In this document: positions 1-8,155 of the stretch, one piece after another
Layout of the letters: every line of letters begins with the position of its first letter
How positions within the stretch are numbered: position 1 is the stretch's first letter
Source of the DNA: Saprospiraceae bacterium
GTDB lineage: Bacteria; Bacteroidota; Bacteroidia; Chitinophagales; Saprospiraceae
Reading direction: 5' to 3'
Assembly (NCBI GenBank): GCA_020852155.1
Contig: JADZBJ010000240.1
Span: 1-25,248 of the forward strand
Length of the DNA stretch: 25,248 nucleotides
The notes under the pieces: generated by a model
What the model was told of the DNA's origin: nothing
What the model saw: only the letters and a program-made list of their open reading frames with translations
Database searches by the model: none
Position numbers and translations under genes: made by a program

Positions 1-91
1 GACGTTACGGTGCTACGCACCTCGGTATTTTTTACATTTTTCAGGCTACCGACGTTACGCCCCGCTGGGGCTAAGTTTTTACAATTTTTGA
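1..91. repeat. Two tandem hairpin repeat units with a shared head
   Basis: Two units start with the same octamer GACGTTAC (1-8 and 51-58). Each is followed at once by a short perfect hairpin: GGTGC-TAC-GCACC at 9-21, and GCCCC-GCT-GGGGC at 59-71. Each then has a similar T-rich tail (TTTTTACATTTTT-like, about 29-41 and 76-88). The head and tail are conserved while the hairpin sequence differs, which suggests a modular intergenic repeat family rather than a simple duplication. The first unit begins at the window edge and may continue outside. Confidence 0.6.
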
Positions 92-216
92 TATTAATCT
101 TTCTGATTCTTAAAAACTTACAAGCGGAATAACCTCTTTGATTTAATTACACTAAAACAGTATAGATATTCCCGCCATATCTGGTTTTTATTAGATGATC
201 AGGGATGTAAAATTCT

Positions 217-1746
217 TCACCAGGAACGCATATTATTTAAACATTCCCTGTATTGTTTAGGCAAGCTGTTTTTTACTGAATCAATTTTCTCACGTATTTG
301 ATTATTTTCAGACGCCGCTTGCATGTCTGATTTTTTTGAACTGTACTGATTCAGCATCATAGCGTGATAAACGCGATACAAAACTATCCTGTTATAGTCG
401 TCAAGATGTTCATCTGCAATAGCATGACACAAGATCACCTCTATTTGATCTCGCTGTTTACACTGCGAAAGTGCCAACCCTGTGAGTTTGATAATGCCCT
501 GATAATGGGTTTTAGAAACATCGTCACGATGAAGAACAGTACCCAGGAGTAATGTTGGCACATCCAGGTCTATTGCTTCAAGTTCACCAACAAAACGAGT
601 ACTATCGTCATTACTCCAATCTGTCAAATCATTCACTAAGCCCAGGTGTGCCCGAATGAAACCAAACCAGTATTTTTCAGCATCCATCGAACAAAAACGG
701 GCAATTTCATAAAGGCGTTCACTTGGCGCTGGATCATTACCACATGTTGAATAACCTGGCCTCAAACGCATCATAGCGTAGTACATGTCGAAGTCAAGAT
801 ATATCCATGCCCATTTTTCCAGTAATTCGTCAGGAACGCCTTGGCGAATAGATTCCTCAACTGCCGCTTGCAATAATAGTTTGAATTCCGGTTTTTCTGA
901 TAAATGCTCTTCAAGGTATAAGTCTCTCTTTTTCTGCCAGATTTTTTGTGCTTTGTCAAAGCGGAACCATAAACGGAATTCGCCTTCCATATCTATGTAT
1001 TTGGCACTGGTGAAATAACGATCTGGATTAGCAGGTAATGGAGGAGCGCCAGGAATATCAATATAGTTGAAGAAGCGATCATGTGAAGGTCGCGACAGTA
1101 ATGTATCCCCGTAGGCATGATACATTGTCTTGTAGCGATTAAGAAATAATTTCTCATCGCCTGTCATGAAATCTGCATATTGTACCCATGATGCATATTG
1201 ATCTGACATGGGAGCAGAGGGTATTATTTCTTGAATATAAATCCCGCTGAGGTATCCATCTCCGGAAGAAGCACTTCTGTAATTATCAATAATAAAAGTA
1301 TCCCTCAGGCTTAAAATATCAACATTAGTGTCTATAACTGGACAATGACAGTCTCCAAATATGTTGATCAAATAGACTTTAGTTTCTTCAGCGTTTGAGT
1401 ATTGCCGGAATGAAATGAGTTGATTTTCGTTAATGAAATCATTATTATATTTAGTCTTAAAATCTTGCCATTTCATTCCTTGTTGTATAGACAAATATGC
1501 TTCATCTACAGATGAGGTTAGCCGGAAATCATGAGCGATAGCATAGGCTTTAGACAGCACAGGCTTAGCATTTCGCTGTTCGTTCATCCAGGCGGAATTC
1601 ATGGAATCCGCCGCAGGTTTAAGGTATGTTATTTGACATTTACTGTACAGCAGTCCATTCCCAAAGAATCGCTGAGCAGTTAGATCTTTGAGATAGAAAA
1701 AGCATAACAAACTAAAGACAACGCGCACATAGTTATGAATTTTCAT
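217..1746 (-). CDS. Hypothetical exported protein
   Basis: I do not recognise this family. The longest open frame begins with TTG at 1791, but the ATG at 1746 is the better start: it places a basic and then hydrophobic segment (MKIHNYVRVVFSLLCFFYL) at the N-terminus, ending near TAQ, as expected for a signal peptide in this phylum. It also leaves the inverted repeat at 1783-1821 outside the coding region. The mature part (about 485 residues) is soluble-looking, rich in Tyr, Trp, Asp and Glu, with a CHC motif near residue 134 and mostly helical-looking sequence in the C-terminal half. There is no T9SS sorting domain at the end, so a periplasmic or lipoprotein-free exported location is inferred. 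The gene appears more AT-rich than the downstream TonB and protease genes, which may mean recent acquisition. It is likely monocistronic, 138 bp beyond the previous minus-strand gene. Confidence 0.75.
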   Translation of the reverse strand: MKIHNYVRVVFSLLCFFYLKDLTAQRFFGNGLLYSKCQITYLKPAADSMNSAWMNEQRNAKPVLSKAYAIAHDFRLTSSVDEAYLSIQQGMKWQDFKTKYNNDFINENQLISFRQYSNAEETKVYLINIFGDCHCPVIDTNVDILSLRDTFIIDNYRSASSGDGYLSGIYIQEIIPSAPMSDQYASWVQYADFMTGDEKLFLNRYKTMYHAYGDTLLSRPSHDRFFNYIDIPGAPPLPANPDRYFTSAKYIDMEGEFRLWFRFDKAQKIWQKKRDLYLEEHLSEKPEFKLLLQAAVEESIRQGVPDELLEKWAWIYLDFDMYYAMMRLRPGYSTCGNDPAPSERLYEIARFCSMDAEKYWFGFIRAHLGLVNDLTDWSNDDSTRFVGELEAIDLDVPTLLLGTVLHRDDVSKTHYQGIIKLTGLALSQCKQRDQIEVILCHAIADEHLDDYNRIVLYRVYHAMMLNQYSSKKSDMQAASENNQIREKIDSVKNSLPKQYRECLNNMRSW

Positions 1747-1782
1747 GTCAGTCGGATGAGTGTAACAGATTTTTGTGTTTTC

Positions 1783-1821
1783 ACCCTGCAATGTTAAAAC
1801 CAGGTTTCAAAATTGCAGGGT
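1783..1821. repeat. 10-bp perfect inverted repeat between two minus-strand genes
   Basis: ACCCTGCAAT (1783-1792) is the exact reverse complement of ATTGCAGGGT (1812-1821). The 19-nt spacer holds a smaller palindrome, AAACC-A-GGTTT. The arms can be extended outward imperfectly (GTGTTTTC against GATTTTAC-like sequence) to about 18 bp. No U-run follows on either strand, so a classical intrinsic terminator is not supported. It lies about 37 bp upstream of the preferred ATG of the gene at 217-1746 and could be an operator or an mRNA-end hairpin for the upstream gene. Confidence 0.55.
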
Positions 1822-1884
1822 AAAATCACGCACTACTCGACATTTTTTATTTCCCGCTGATGTCGCAAATTTTTCGTTCGCACC

Positions 1885-3462
1885 TCATTCCGCCTTTACC
1901 AGTTTTATCGTCTGTTGAAGGGTTGATGCGTAATATACACCTGACGGTACGGCATGCAGCAGACGATCAACAGCCAAACGATCAAAAGCATCGGAATACA
2001 ACACCTGGCCCATGGCATTCGACAAGGTGAAAAAAGCACCCGCAGGCAGCCCTGAAAACACAACCGGACTTTGGCTTGAAAACGGATTGGGGCTGGCGGA
2101 CAATAAGGTATTTTCTGGCTCAGAAGCCGCCGTAGCATTACCGTCGGGTGTAATAAATACCTTAAACATTCGATTGCTGGCCGACGAAGGCGTAATGTTG
2201 GGGATTTCTGCCTTGATGCCGCCAAACAGATAACCAACGAAAGTCGGGCCATTCATGTCCTGCAATTTCAACACTTCATTGTCAAAGTGCGGCGCGGATT
2301 CATCGGGGACAAAAATCATGTTTGAACCCAATAGCGCATCAAAACTCACGGGCATGACGAATTCCTGGCTCTGACCATCGGCGCTGCGCCTGAATGTGCT
2401 GATGGACTTGATAAATGGCACGCGTTCATCGTACACGGCCTGATTATTTTCGAAGTAATAAGCACTCAAACCTGCAAAAAAGATGGAATACATGCTTTTA
2501 TCGGTGGCATCATAGATTGGCACGACCGGGCATGTATATTGCGAGAACACCTGAGCATACTGAGCATCTAACATAAATGGCTCATTTTCAGCAATATAGA
2601 CCGGGTTGTAATATGGCAAATCTGCATCAGGGCGAAATACGCCGCCATACAGCGCGATGGCCTGTCGGCCGTCAGGGAGTACAAGCGGAGCCATTGAAAA
2701 ATCGCGTCGGTGCAAATTGGCCTCGTCGTGTACCGCCGAATAATCAGCAATACTCAAACCTGTCTGAGTATTCTGGATTTTGAACTTTCGGATTTCATTG
2801 ATGTACGCTTGTGTAAACTGCGGCGGGCCGTTGGAATTGTACAGCCCGGAAAAATCATGCCCGCCCACGAGGTAAAAGTAGTCGCCCATTTTTTCCATTT
2901 CACCTCCGCAGACGCGCATGGCAGGCAGTTCTATCTGCTTGAAAGCCGAAGACGGGTTTTGCCCTTGCAGCATTTTGGCGGTGAAATCAGGCAGGTTTAC
3001 CGCCGTCAGCACCGGGAAAGTGATAAACTTGTTTTGGATTTGGTCTTTCCCGTATCCCCCCGTGATATAGAGCCAGTCGCCATCGCGGGTGTATTGCGGG
3101 TTGGTGGATTTGAGCGCATCTTTGAATGGGACATTCAAAGCATCATAAGCCCAGGTGTGCATTTCGCCGGTTTCGGGGTTGATTAGCCGCAGCAGGGTGT
3201 TGGCTTTGTCTTCCGGGAAAGCCGTGGCGGCAAAAAAGCCGTGCAGTCCGTTGATGCGCCCGCCGATGATGATCCACCACTCATCATAATGGGCAAAAGC
3301 GAAGGAGTGAAGGCCAGGAAGTTCGTCTTGCGTGACTTCTTCCAGGCTGAGTTGAAAAGGCAGGTCCTGAGGGTTTCCGAGTGTTTGGGCGATGGCGCTG
3401 TTGAGGAACAGACACAACAAGAGCAGGCAGGTGTATTTCATGTGTTGAAAGATTGTTTGCAT
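1885..3462 (-). CDS. T9SS type A sorting domain protein with kelch-like repeats
   Basis: A 525-residue secreted protein. The first Met is followed seven residues later by a second one (3441) that gives a tighter signal peptide, MKYTCLLLLCLFLNSAIAQ; either start is possible. The body has recurrent kelch-type GG turns followed by aromatic and polar residues (IIIGGRINGLHG, YITGGYGKD, YLVGGHDFSG, ALYGGVF, LFGGIKAEIP), consistent with a beta-propeller, although the blades are divergent. The last ~75 residues (SPNPF near the start, then GLPAG, GQVLY and a final VPSGVYYAS with KLVKAE) match the Por-secretion-tail layout. That layout directs export by the type IX system and attachment or release at the cell surface. 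The ligand is unknown. The gene stands alone, with 148 bp to the next upstream stop. Confidence 0.85.
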   Translation of the reverse strand: MQTIFQHMKYTCLLLLCLFLNSAIAQTLGNPQDLPFQLSLEEVTQDELPGLHSFAFAHYDEWWIIIGGRINGLHGFFAATAFPEDKANTLLRLINPETGEMHTWAYDALNVPFKDALKSTNPQYTRDGDWLYITGGYGKDQIQNKFITFPVLTAVNLPDFTAKMLQGQNPSSAFKQIELPAMRVCGGEMEKMGDYFYLVGGHDFSGLYNSNGPPQFTQAYINEIRKFKIQNTQTGLSIADYSAVHDEANLHRRDFSMAPLVLPDGRQAIALYGGVFRPDADLPYYNPVYIAENEPFMLDAQYAQVFSQYTCPVVPIYDATDKSMYSIFFAGLSAYYFENNQAVYDERVPFIKSISTFRRSADGQSQEFVMPVSFDALLGSNMIFVPDESAPHFDNEVLKLQDMNGPTFVGYLFGGIKAEIPNITPSSASNRMFKVFITPDGNATAASEPENTLLSASPNPFSSQSPVVFSGLPAGAFFTLSNAMGQVLYSDAFDRLAVDRLLHAVPSGVYYASTLQQTIKLVKAE

Positions 3463-3610
3463 TCTATTGATGGCACAAAGTGAATGCTGGCCGGGCGCCT
3501 GGTCAAATCATTTCAACGAATGGTGGGAAGATTTCAATGAGTGGGAGAGTTCGAAGAATTGCGTATCGGTACTTTTATTGTTTTTAGCATAGAGTCAGGT
3601 AAATTGCCTT

Positions 3611-4240
3611 CTATGTATCCAGGGAAATATCATCCCATTGTAAACCGCTGTTCAAAACCCACTCCAATGATTTTCGGCGTTCTACAACAATAGATAGTTT
3701 ATATTCTTCCGGATGATTTCCATTCTCAAATATCCAGGCTTCAGGATGCCTGAGCGCCCAATGCATTCGATAATAGAATTCTGCCTGATAAAGCAATTTT
3801 TCTGTATAAATCAATTTGGTAGCCTTGATAAATTGGTGGAGATCAACTTCTGGCGGTAAAAAATGATAAAACGATGATATGTCAATTTCAGCAATGGGCA
3901 AATTCATCCTGGATACAAGTCCTGCGCACCAACAAAGGCAATTTACGCTTTCCTTGTTCCACGAAAAATCTATTTCATCCTGCTCGCTCATACACCCACT
4001 ATTCAGAACAGTGCTTTCCCGGTTAGTCAGGAAATGCTCGAGATCTTCATCCTGAATGTATTTATTGAAAAATGTGATTGATTCCTTTTCCTGACTAATC
4101 GCATAAAAAATAGATAGTATGACAATCCTGCCTCCGACTTCTATATCAGAGCGAATTTGTTGAGCCTCAACTTCAGGCATATTGAAGTTTACGGGTATTC
4201 CCAAAAGCGCCAATTCTTGAATTAGGCTATTATTCAACAT
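3611..4240 (-). CDS. DUF4272 domain-containing protein
   Basis: A 209-residue cytoplasmic protein without a signal peptide. The order of recognisable elements fits DUF4272: an early LGIPVN segment, EVEAQQIRSDIEVGGRIVIL (residues about 24-43), the central WNKESVNCLCWCAGL (about 94-108), a PPEVD motif, and the C-terminal VVERRKSLEWVLNSGLQWDDISLDT. The ERR..LEW and WD...DT signature at the end is the most characteristic part. The biochemical role of the family is not established. It is flanked by ~150 bp upstream of the kelch-protein gene's start side and by a terminator on the other side, so it probably forms its own transcript. It looks AT-richer than its neighbours. Confidence 0.85.
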   Translation of the reverse strand: MLNNSLIQELALLGIPVNFNMPEVEAQQIRSDIEVGGRIVILSIFYAISQEKESITFFNKYIQDEDLEHFLTNRESTVLNSGCMSEQDEIDFSWNKESVNCLCWCAGLVSRMNLPIAEIDISSFYHFLPPEVDLHQFIKATKLIYTEKLLYQAEFYYRMHWALRHPEAWIFENGNHPEEYKLSIVVERRKSLEWVLNSGLQWDDISLDT

Positions 4241-4339
4241 TGTATTTTATGGCCGTGGCAATATAGTTTTGACTAAAACAAGTAAAATTTCTGCATTATG
4301 AAAAGGTCAAGGTAAATGTTTTCGCTTTATAAAGTTGAC

Positions 4340-4378
4340 AAAAAAACGCTTACGAAACCTTTCAGGTTTCGTAAGCGT
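4340..4378 (-). terminator. Rho-independent terminator for the TonB receptor gene
   Basis: The 15-bp stem at 4346-4360 pairs perfectly with 4364-4378 across a 3-nt loop (TTC on the plus strand). On the minus strand the stem is followed directly by seven Ts (plus-strand As at 4340-4346). It sits about 110 bp past the stop codon of the receptor gene, beyond the palindromic element at 4407-4480, and upstream of the DUF4272 gene. The orientation fits termination of minus-strand transcription. Confidence 0.88.
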
Positions 4379-4406
4379 AGGGTAATCAATATCCGATAAA
4401 TCAGAC

Positions 4407-4480
4407 TAACCGCTAATGACACTAAAAACGCAAAATTTTGAAAATTAAAACCTTAGCGTCATTAGCGTCATTAGCGGTTA
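4407..4480. repeat. Palindromic intergenic element, copy 1
   Basis: TAACCGCTAATGAC (4407-4420) is the exact reverse complement of GTCATTAGCGGTTA (4467-4480). The interior contains CTAAAAACGC and a duplicated TTAGCGTCA. A second copy of the same length (74 bp) and clearly related sequence lies at 24544-24617. It begins six bases after the stop codon of the TonB receptor gene. A related dispersed repeat that folds into a long hairpin at gene 3' ends is the simplest reading. Confidence 0.8.
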
Positions 4481-4485
4481 ATCCC

Positions 4486-6924
4486 TTAAAAATACACCCG
4501 GTACATCAAATTCGGGAAAAATCCGAACTGCTTCATGTAGCCTACCTTGCCGGGTTCGGTTTCGTCGTAGAACTCTACAATTTTGCCTTTATGGTTGGTC
4601 AGGTTGTCCATATTCAGGAACAACTCATGCGTGGCGCGGCGCTTGTTCCATTTATAACTGGCCGACAGTTGAATCTGATAAGCATCATCAAGGCCTGACT
4701 CGAAGGCACGGGAATAATCCCAGATGCGATTGTTTGCGACATCAACGGCCAGGTTGCCTTGCGCATCGCGGAGCAGCGGAATGATCTTTCGCGCACCTGA
4801 AACGTAGGCCTTGGCATTCAGACCAAGCGTTTGGTTGCGCTTTTTACCCAGGTTCGGGAATTCTTTGCCACAAAGGAAATTCACCAGATATTGGCTATTG
4901 AACGGCGTATTGCGTTCAATGCCGTCAAGGGACGTGTATTTAGATTCAAAAAGCGAGGCATTCAGCAGGAAGTAGTAACGGTTGCTGAAAAACTTTTCCA
5001 GGGTAAATTCCACACCGTAGTTGCGTCCTTTGCCTTTGTTGACGAGTTCGACGTATCGAAAATCCAGGCCTTCGACGATGGTGGCAAAATAGCTGGTATC
5101 GAGGTTTTCCACGGGCAAATCGAACAGGTTTTGGTAGTAAAACTCGACTTTGGAGCGCAGGTTTCGCGAAATACGGTGTTCAAAACCCAGCACGAAGTGA
5201 TCGGCTTTCAGCAGATCAAGGTTGCGGTTAGGTTCGACAACTCGACCATCGGGGCGCTCGATTTTGGCAAAATAATGGTGAATACTTTCCATAGTACTGT
5301 GCCGTCCGTAGCCGAGATTCACCTTGAATTTGGAAAAAGGACTGTATTCCAGCGCGAGGCGGGGTTCCAGGGTGCTTTTATTGTTCAGCAGCACATTCAT
5401 GTTGTGCAAACCGCCCACCAGCGTGAGGCGTTCGCTGGCGCGAAATTTCCAGCTCACAAAATTGCGTACCGTCGAGACCTTTTCCGAAAAATCAAGCACC
5501 CGGAAAGGGTTTTGCAGGCTGTCGCGCCATTGATCCTGTTCAAATTGATAGTCGAACAGCGTGTATTTCAGGCCGACCTGAATTTTATGGCGGGCATTAA
5601 TTTTATGATTGTAAGTCGTCGAGAAGCGGTACGCCGGTTTCCGCAATTTCCCTTGAAATTGTTGACGGCGACTAATCACTGAATCGCGCAACAATTCGCC
5701 GGCGTCATCATAAAAACGCACGACCCCGGCTTCATAAATATCGTCATCAATACCTTCGTTCGAATAGGTCAGGCTGGTATTCAGCAAGCCTTTCGAACCG
5801 GTGTTGATGCTATGGCGAATGCCGGTATTGAACAAATGGGCTTTTTTATTGAAATCGTTGCGCGTCTCTCGGCGAGTCGTGTTGTTGCCGGGTATGACCC
5901 AAAGGGCGGGCGTAACGTCCTCGAATTCAAAACTGCTCAATCCGCCGAGGCCATACATGGAAAATATGCCTGCTTTGCGGGTAGGAAAAACGAGTTTAAA
6001 GGTGGCATCCTGAAAATTCAGTACCCCGTTTAAGTCGCCCAGCAGCCCCAACTGGCTGATCAAACCCGCTGTCGAGTAGCGATAATTGACCAAAAAAGAA
6101 CCGCCGTAACCCTTTTTGAATGGCCCTTCGATGGTCATTTCTGTGCCCAGCAAACCAAAGCCGAAAATGCACTCGGTTTGCTCGTTGTTGCCTGTCCGCA
6201 GGCGCAGGTCGTACACGCCCGACAGCGCATCGCCGAACTCCGGGGCAAAAGCGCCCGTTGAAAAATCGGACGCCGCCAGCAGGTTGTTGTTTAGAATACT
6301 GACGGAGCCACCCACCGAACTTTGGTCGCCGAAGTGGTTGGGGTTGGTAATTTGTTCGCCCTCGAGCCGCCACTGGATGTACTTGGGTGAATTGCCCCGC
6401 ACGATGATGTCATTCGAGCCATCCTGCGTGGCGGTAACGCCCGGAAAATTGGATAAAATGCGCGACGGGTCGTTGAATCCGCCAGCATAGCGATTGGTTT
6501 CTTCGGGCGAGATACTGCGCGTGGAAATGGCAGCCATTTCATTGATGGCCTCGCCTTTGTTTTGAGTGGCCGTGACGACGATTTCACTGAGTTTTTCAGT
6601 GGATTCGCGCATTTCAAGGTTCAAAACAACCTCTTTTCCCGAATTGACGACGATATTCGGCACACTCAAGTTCTCGTAACCGAGGTAGGAAGCTTGCAAA
6701 GCCACACGCCCGATGGGTACTTTTTCGATGCGAAAATGGCCTTGATCATCTGTTGTAGCGCCTGTTGGGGGATTGGTATTCAACTGGACTGTCGCTCCTA
6801 TGAGCGGCGTTTTTGTGTCGGCATCCAGAATGGCGCCGCGCAGGGTTTGTGTGAGATTTTGGGAAAAAAGCGGACTTGACATGAACACCAACAACAGTGC
6901 CGCTATCATGATTTTTTGTGTCAT
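4486..6924 (-). CDS. TonB-dependent receptor with carboxypeptidase-like regulatory domain
   Basis: An 812-residue outer-membrane receptor. It has a signal peptide (MTQKIMIAALLLVFMSSPLFSQ). An N-terminal CarboxypepD_reg-like domain spans residues about 27-110 (LRGAILDADTKTPLIGATV, then DDQGHFRIEKVPIG and ASYLGYE). EIVVTATQNKGEA leads into a plug domain (about 125-240) with NDPSRILSNFPGV, NDIIVRGNSP and a DALSGVYDL end. The remainder is the beta-barrel, finishing in an aromatic strand, YRVYF. Receptors of this type import large or scarce ligands using TonB-ExbBD energy. The substrate cannot be told from sequence: no SusD-like partner gene lies downstream, where a terminator follows, so this is not a standard SusCD glycan locus. 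The Crp/Fnr-type gene is the upstream neighbour on the same strand, 264 bp away with inverted repeats between, which argues against one simple operon. Confidence 0.93.
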   Translation of the reverse strand: MTQKIMIAALLLVFMSSPLFSQNLTQTLRGAILDADTKTPLIGATVQLNTNPPTGATTDDQGHFRIEKVPIGRVALQASYLGYENLSVPNIVVNSGKEVVLNLEMRESTEKLSEIVVTATQNKGEAINEMAAISTRSISPEETNRYAGGFNDPSRILSNFPGVTATQDGSNDIIVRGNSPKYIQWRLEGEQITNPNHFGDQSSVGGSVSILNNNLLAASDFSTGAFAPEFGDALSGVYDLRLRTGNNEQTECIFGFGLLGTEMTIEGPFKKGYGGSFLVNYRYSTAGLISQLGLLGDLNGVLNFQDATFKLVFPTRKAGIFSMYGLGGLSSFEFEDVTPALWVIPGNNTTRRETRNDFNKKAHLFNTGIRHSINTGSKGLLNTSLTYSNEGIDDDIYEAGVVRFYDDAGELLRDSVISRRQQFQGKLRKPAYRFSTTYNHKINARHKIQVGLKYTLFDYQFEQDQWRDSLQNPFRVLDFSEKVSTVRNFVSWKFRASERLTLVGGLHNMNVLLNNKSTLEPRLALEYSPFSKFKVNLGYGRHSTMESIHHYFAKIERPDGRVVEPNRNLDLLKADHFVLGFEHRISRNLRSKVEFYYQNLFDLPVENLDTSYFATIVEGLDFRYVELVNKGKGRNYGVEFTLEKFFSNRYYFLLNASLFESKYTSLDGIERNTPFNSQYLVNFLCGKEFPNLGKKRNQTLGLNAKAYVSGARKIIPLLRDAQGNLAVDVANNRIWDYSRAFESGLDDAYQIQLSASYKWNKRRATHELFLNMDNLTNHKGKIVEFYDETEPGKVGYMKQFGFFPNLMYRVYF

Positions 6925-7003
6925 AAATTTTTGAGTTAAAATTTTTGACGCAAAGTTTTCGGCGCAGCCGGCGGGCCTTCATTGACTTAAGGTAAGAAAT
7001 CAG

Positions 7004-7138
7004 GGTAGTGTCACATTTTTAATGATCAATGATGTGTCATCCCTGAACTGACCCGGCAAAAGGCTCGATTTGACCTTCGTGGGATGCAGATGTTTCGCTA
7101 CGCTCAACATGACACATTACACAAAAAATGCCACTACC
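7004..7138. repeat. Nested inverted-repeat element between regulator and receptor genes
   Basis: Outer arms GGTAGTGTCACATTTTT (7004-7020) and AAAAAATGCCACTACC (7123-7138) are imperfect inverted repeats. Inside, GTGTCAT (7034-7040) is the inverse of ATGACAC (7109-7115). The inner unit ends in GATGTTTCGCTACGCTCAACATGAC, which resembles the widespread REP-like intergenic repeats built on a TTCGCTACGCTCA core. No open frame spans it. It is best read as a small non-autonomous or palindromic repeat; no clear target-site duplication was seen. Confidence 0.5.
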
Positions 7139-7176
7139 ACCATGAAAACTGATAATTCAAATATCAGATTTCATGG
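7123..7176 (-). terminator. Probable terminator hairpin after the Crp/Fnr-type gene
   Basis: CCATGAAAACTGATA (7140-7154) pairs with TATCAGATTTCATGG (7162-7176) with one mismatch and a 7-nt loop. On the minus strand it follows the stop codon of the regulator gene by about 12 bases. A run of six Ts (plus-strand As 7123-7128) comes 11 bases after the stem, further away than in a classical terminator, so efficiency is uncertain. Confidence 0.5.
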
Positions 7177-7188
7177 TAAGTCACGGTG

Positions 7189-7845
7189 TCATTTACCGCC
7201 ACTCTTATAATTGTCCATAAGTCGCCGACGGATGCGGCTTAGCGATTCAGGCGTAACGCCCAGAAAACTCGCCAGTTGATATTGGGGAACCCGGTCGGGC
7301 AAGTCAGGGCGCGTTTCCAGGAGTTTCAGGTAGCGTTCTTCCGGGCTGGACATGATGAATTCGGCAAATTCTTCGGTGCTTTTTTGCATTCCCATTTCAG
7401 TACCGATGCGGGTAACAGTCTCCATACGCGGCATTTGGTCAAAAAACGCCTGTTCATCTTCGGCACGACCTTCGATCAAAATGCAATCTTCATTGCACAC
7501 CAGATAGAATTTGGAGGGCTTGCCGTCCAGAACTAACGTCGAATTGACTGGCATACTTTCTGTGAAAAACCCGGTCGTTTTCTCGTCGCCATCCACGAGA
7601 TAATACTGTCGCACAAAGCCCTGAAGGACGAAATAACAAACATTGCAAGCCTGGCCTTCTCGTAGGAGATACTTCCCTTTTTTGTGTTCGCGGACAGTAA
7701 TTAAATCAAGTATGGCCTCCATTTCTGCTTCTGATATCGGAGCGATCTGGGTCATGAATTTCATCAATACTTGTTCTGCGAGGGAACGTTTGCTGCTGTT
7801 TTTAGCGGTTGCGCTTTGGGCGTTTTTTTCAACAATAATATTCAT
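7189..7845 (-). CDS. Crp/Fnr family transcriptional regulator
   Basis: A cytoplasmic DNA-binding regulator. It has an N-terminal cyclic-nucleotide-binding-like beta-roll (HKKGKYLLREGQACNVCYFVLQGFVRQYYL, with GDEKTTGFF following) and a C-terminal Crp-type helix-turn-helix (PQYQLASFLGVTPESLSRIRRRL). The usual RxS phosphate-binding motif of cAMP-binding Crp is not evident in the segment around VNSTLVLDGKPSKF, and no FeS-cluster cysteine pattern of Fnr is present, so the effector is unknown. Possible starts are GTG 7896, ATG 7887 and ATG 7845. I prefer 7845, which gives ~218 residues, closer to the family's usual length. The TonB receptor gene follows on the same strand after a probable terminator, so control of that receptor is possible but not shown. 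Confidence 0.88.
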   Translation of the reverse strand: MNIIVEKNAQSATAKNSSKRSLAEQVLMKFMTQIAPISEAEMEAILDLITVREHKKGKYLLREGQACNVCYFVLQGFVRQYYLVDGDEKTTGFFTESMPVNSTLVLDGKPSKFYLVCNEDCILIEGRAEDEQAFFDQMPRMETVTRIGTEMGMQKSTEEFAEFIMSSPEERYLKLLETRPDLPDRVPQYQLASFLGVTPESLSRIRRRLMDNYKSGGK

Positions 7846-8087
7846 GGTCTGAGTACACTTTGTAAGCCGCAAAATTGAAAAATTCATCGTGATCACCTGT
7901 CGCGCTTCGACGTTGTCGGGATATAAATCGGCGAAAGGAACCTGCCAGCCCTAACAAGGGGAGAATTTCTTTTTATAATTTACTGAATATCAAATATTTA
8001 AACAAAAACACCCAAATCGTAAAAACGAACATTTCATCATGAAACATTTGGTCTGAAACAATGCAAAGTAGCAGATTTCGCTCAAAA

Positions 8088-8095
8088 TAAATTTG
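8088..8095 (+). promoter_or_regulatory. Bacteroidota -7 promoter motif (distal)
   Basis: TAAATTTG is a perfect match to the TAnnTTTG -7 element. It lies inside the first 20-nt spacer of the inverted-repeat array. No clear -33 TTTG was seen at the right distance, so activity is less certain than for the proximal motif. Confidence 0.4.
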
Positions 8096-8147
8096 ACATA
8101 AGAGCGGAATCTACATTTTATAACACAGATTTCGCTTAATTTTTAAT

Positions 8148-8155
8148 TATATTTG
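8148..8155 (+). promoter_or_regulatory. Bacteroidota -7 promoter motif for the ATPase gene
   Basis: TATATTTG matches TAnnTTTG exactly and sits within the second inverted-repeat pair, with the left arm (8127-8136) near the -33 region and the right arm (8157-8166) at the predicted transcription start. Binding of a protein to the arms would be expected to block polymerase. The predicted leader is about 45-50 nt. Confidence 0.6.

Noticed and set aside
1783..1821. Intrinsic terminator for the kelch-protein gene
   Set aside because: The hairpin lacks a T-run on the minus strand.
4438..4698. Small plus-strand frame starting in the palindromic element, with a look-alike at 24386-24586 on the minus strand
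   Set aside because: The similar N-termini come from the shared palindromic repeat, not from a gene family; both frames run antisense into real genes.
4831..5682. 283-residue plus-strand open frame
   Set aside because: It lies wholly antisense within the TonB receptor coding region, has no recognisable domain, and its composition is that of a complementary-strand shadow.
7889..7896. GTGATCAC palindrome near the regulator gene as a Crp-type binding site
   Set aside because: It lacks the TGTGA-N6-TCACA layout, and an 8-bp palindrome at a single position is weak evidence.
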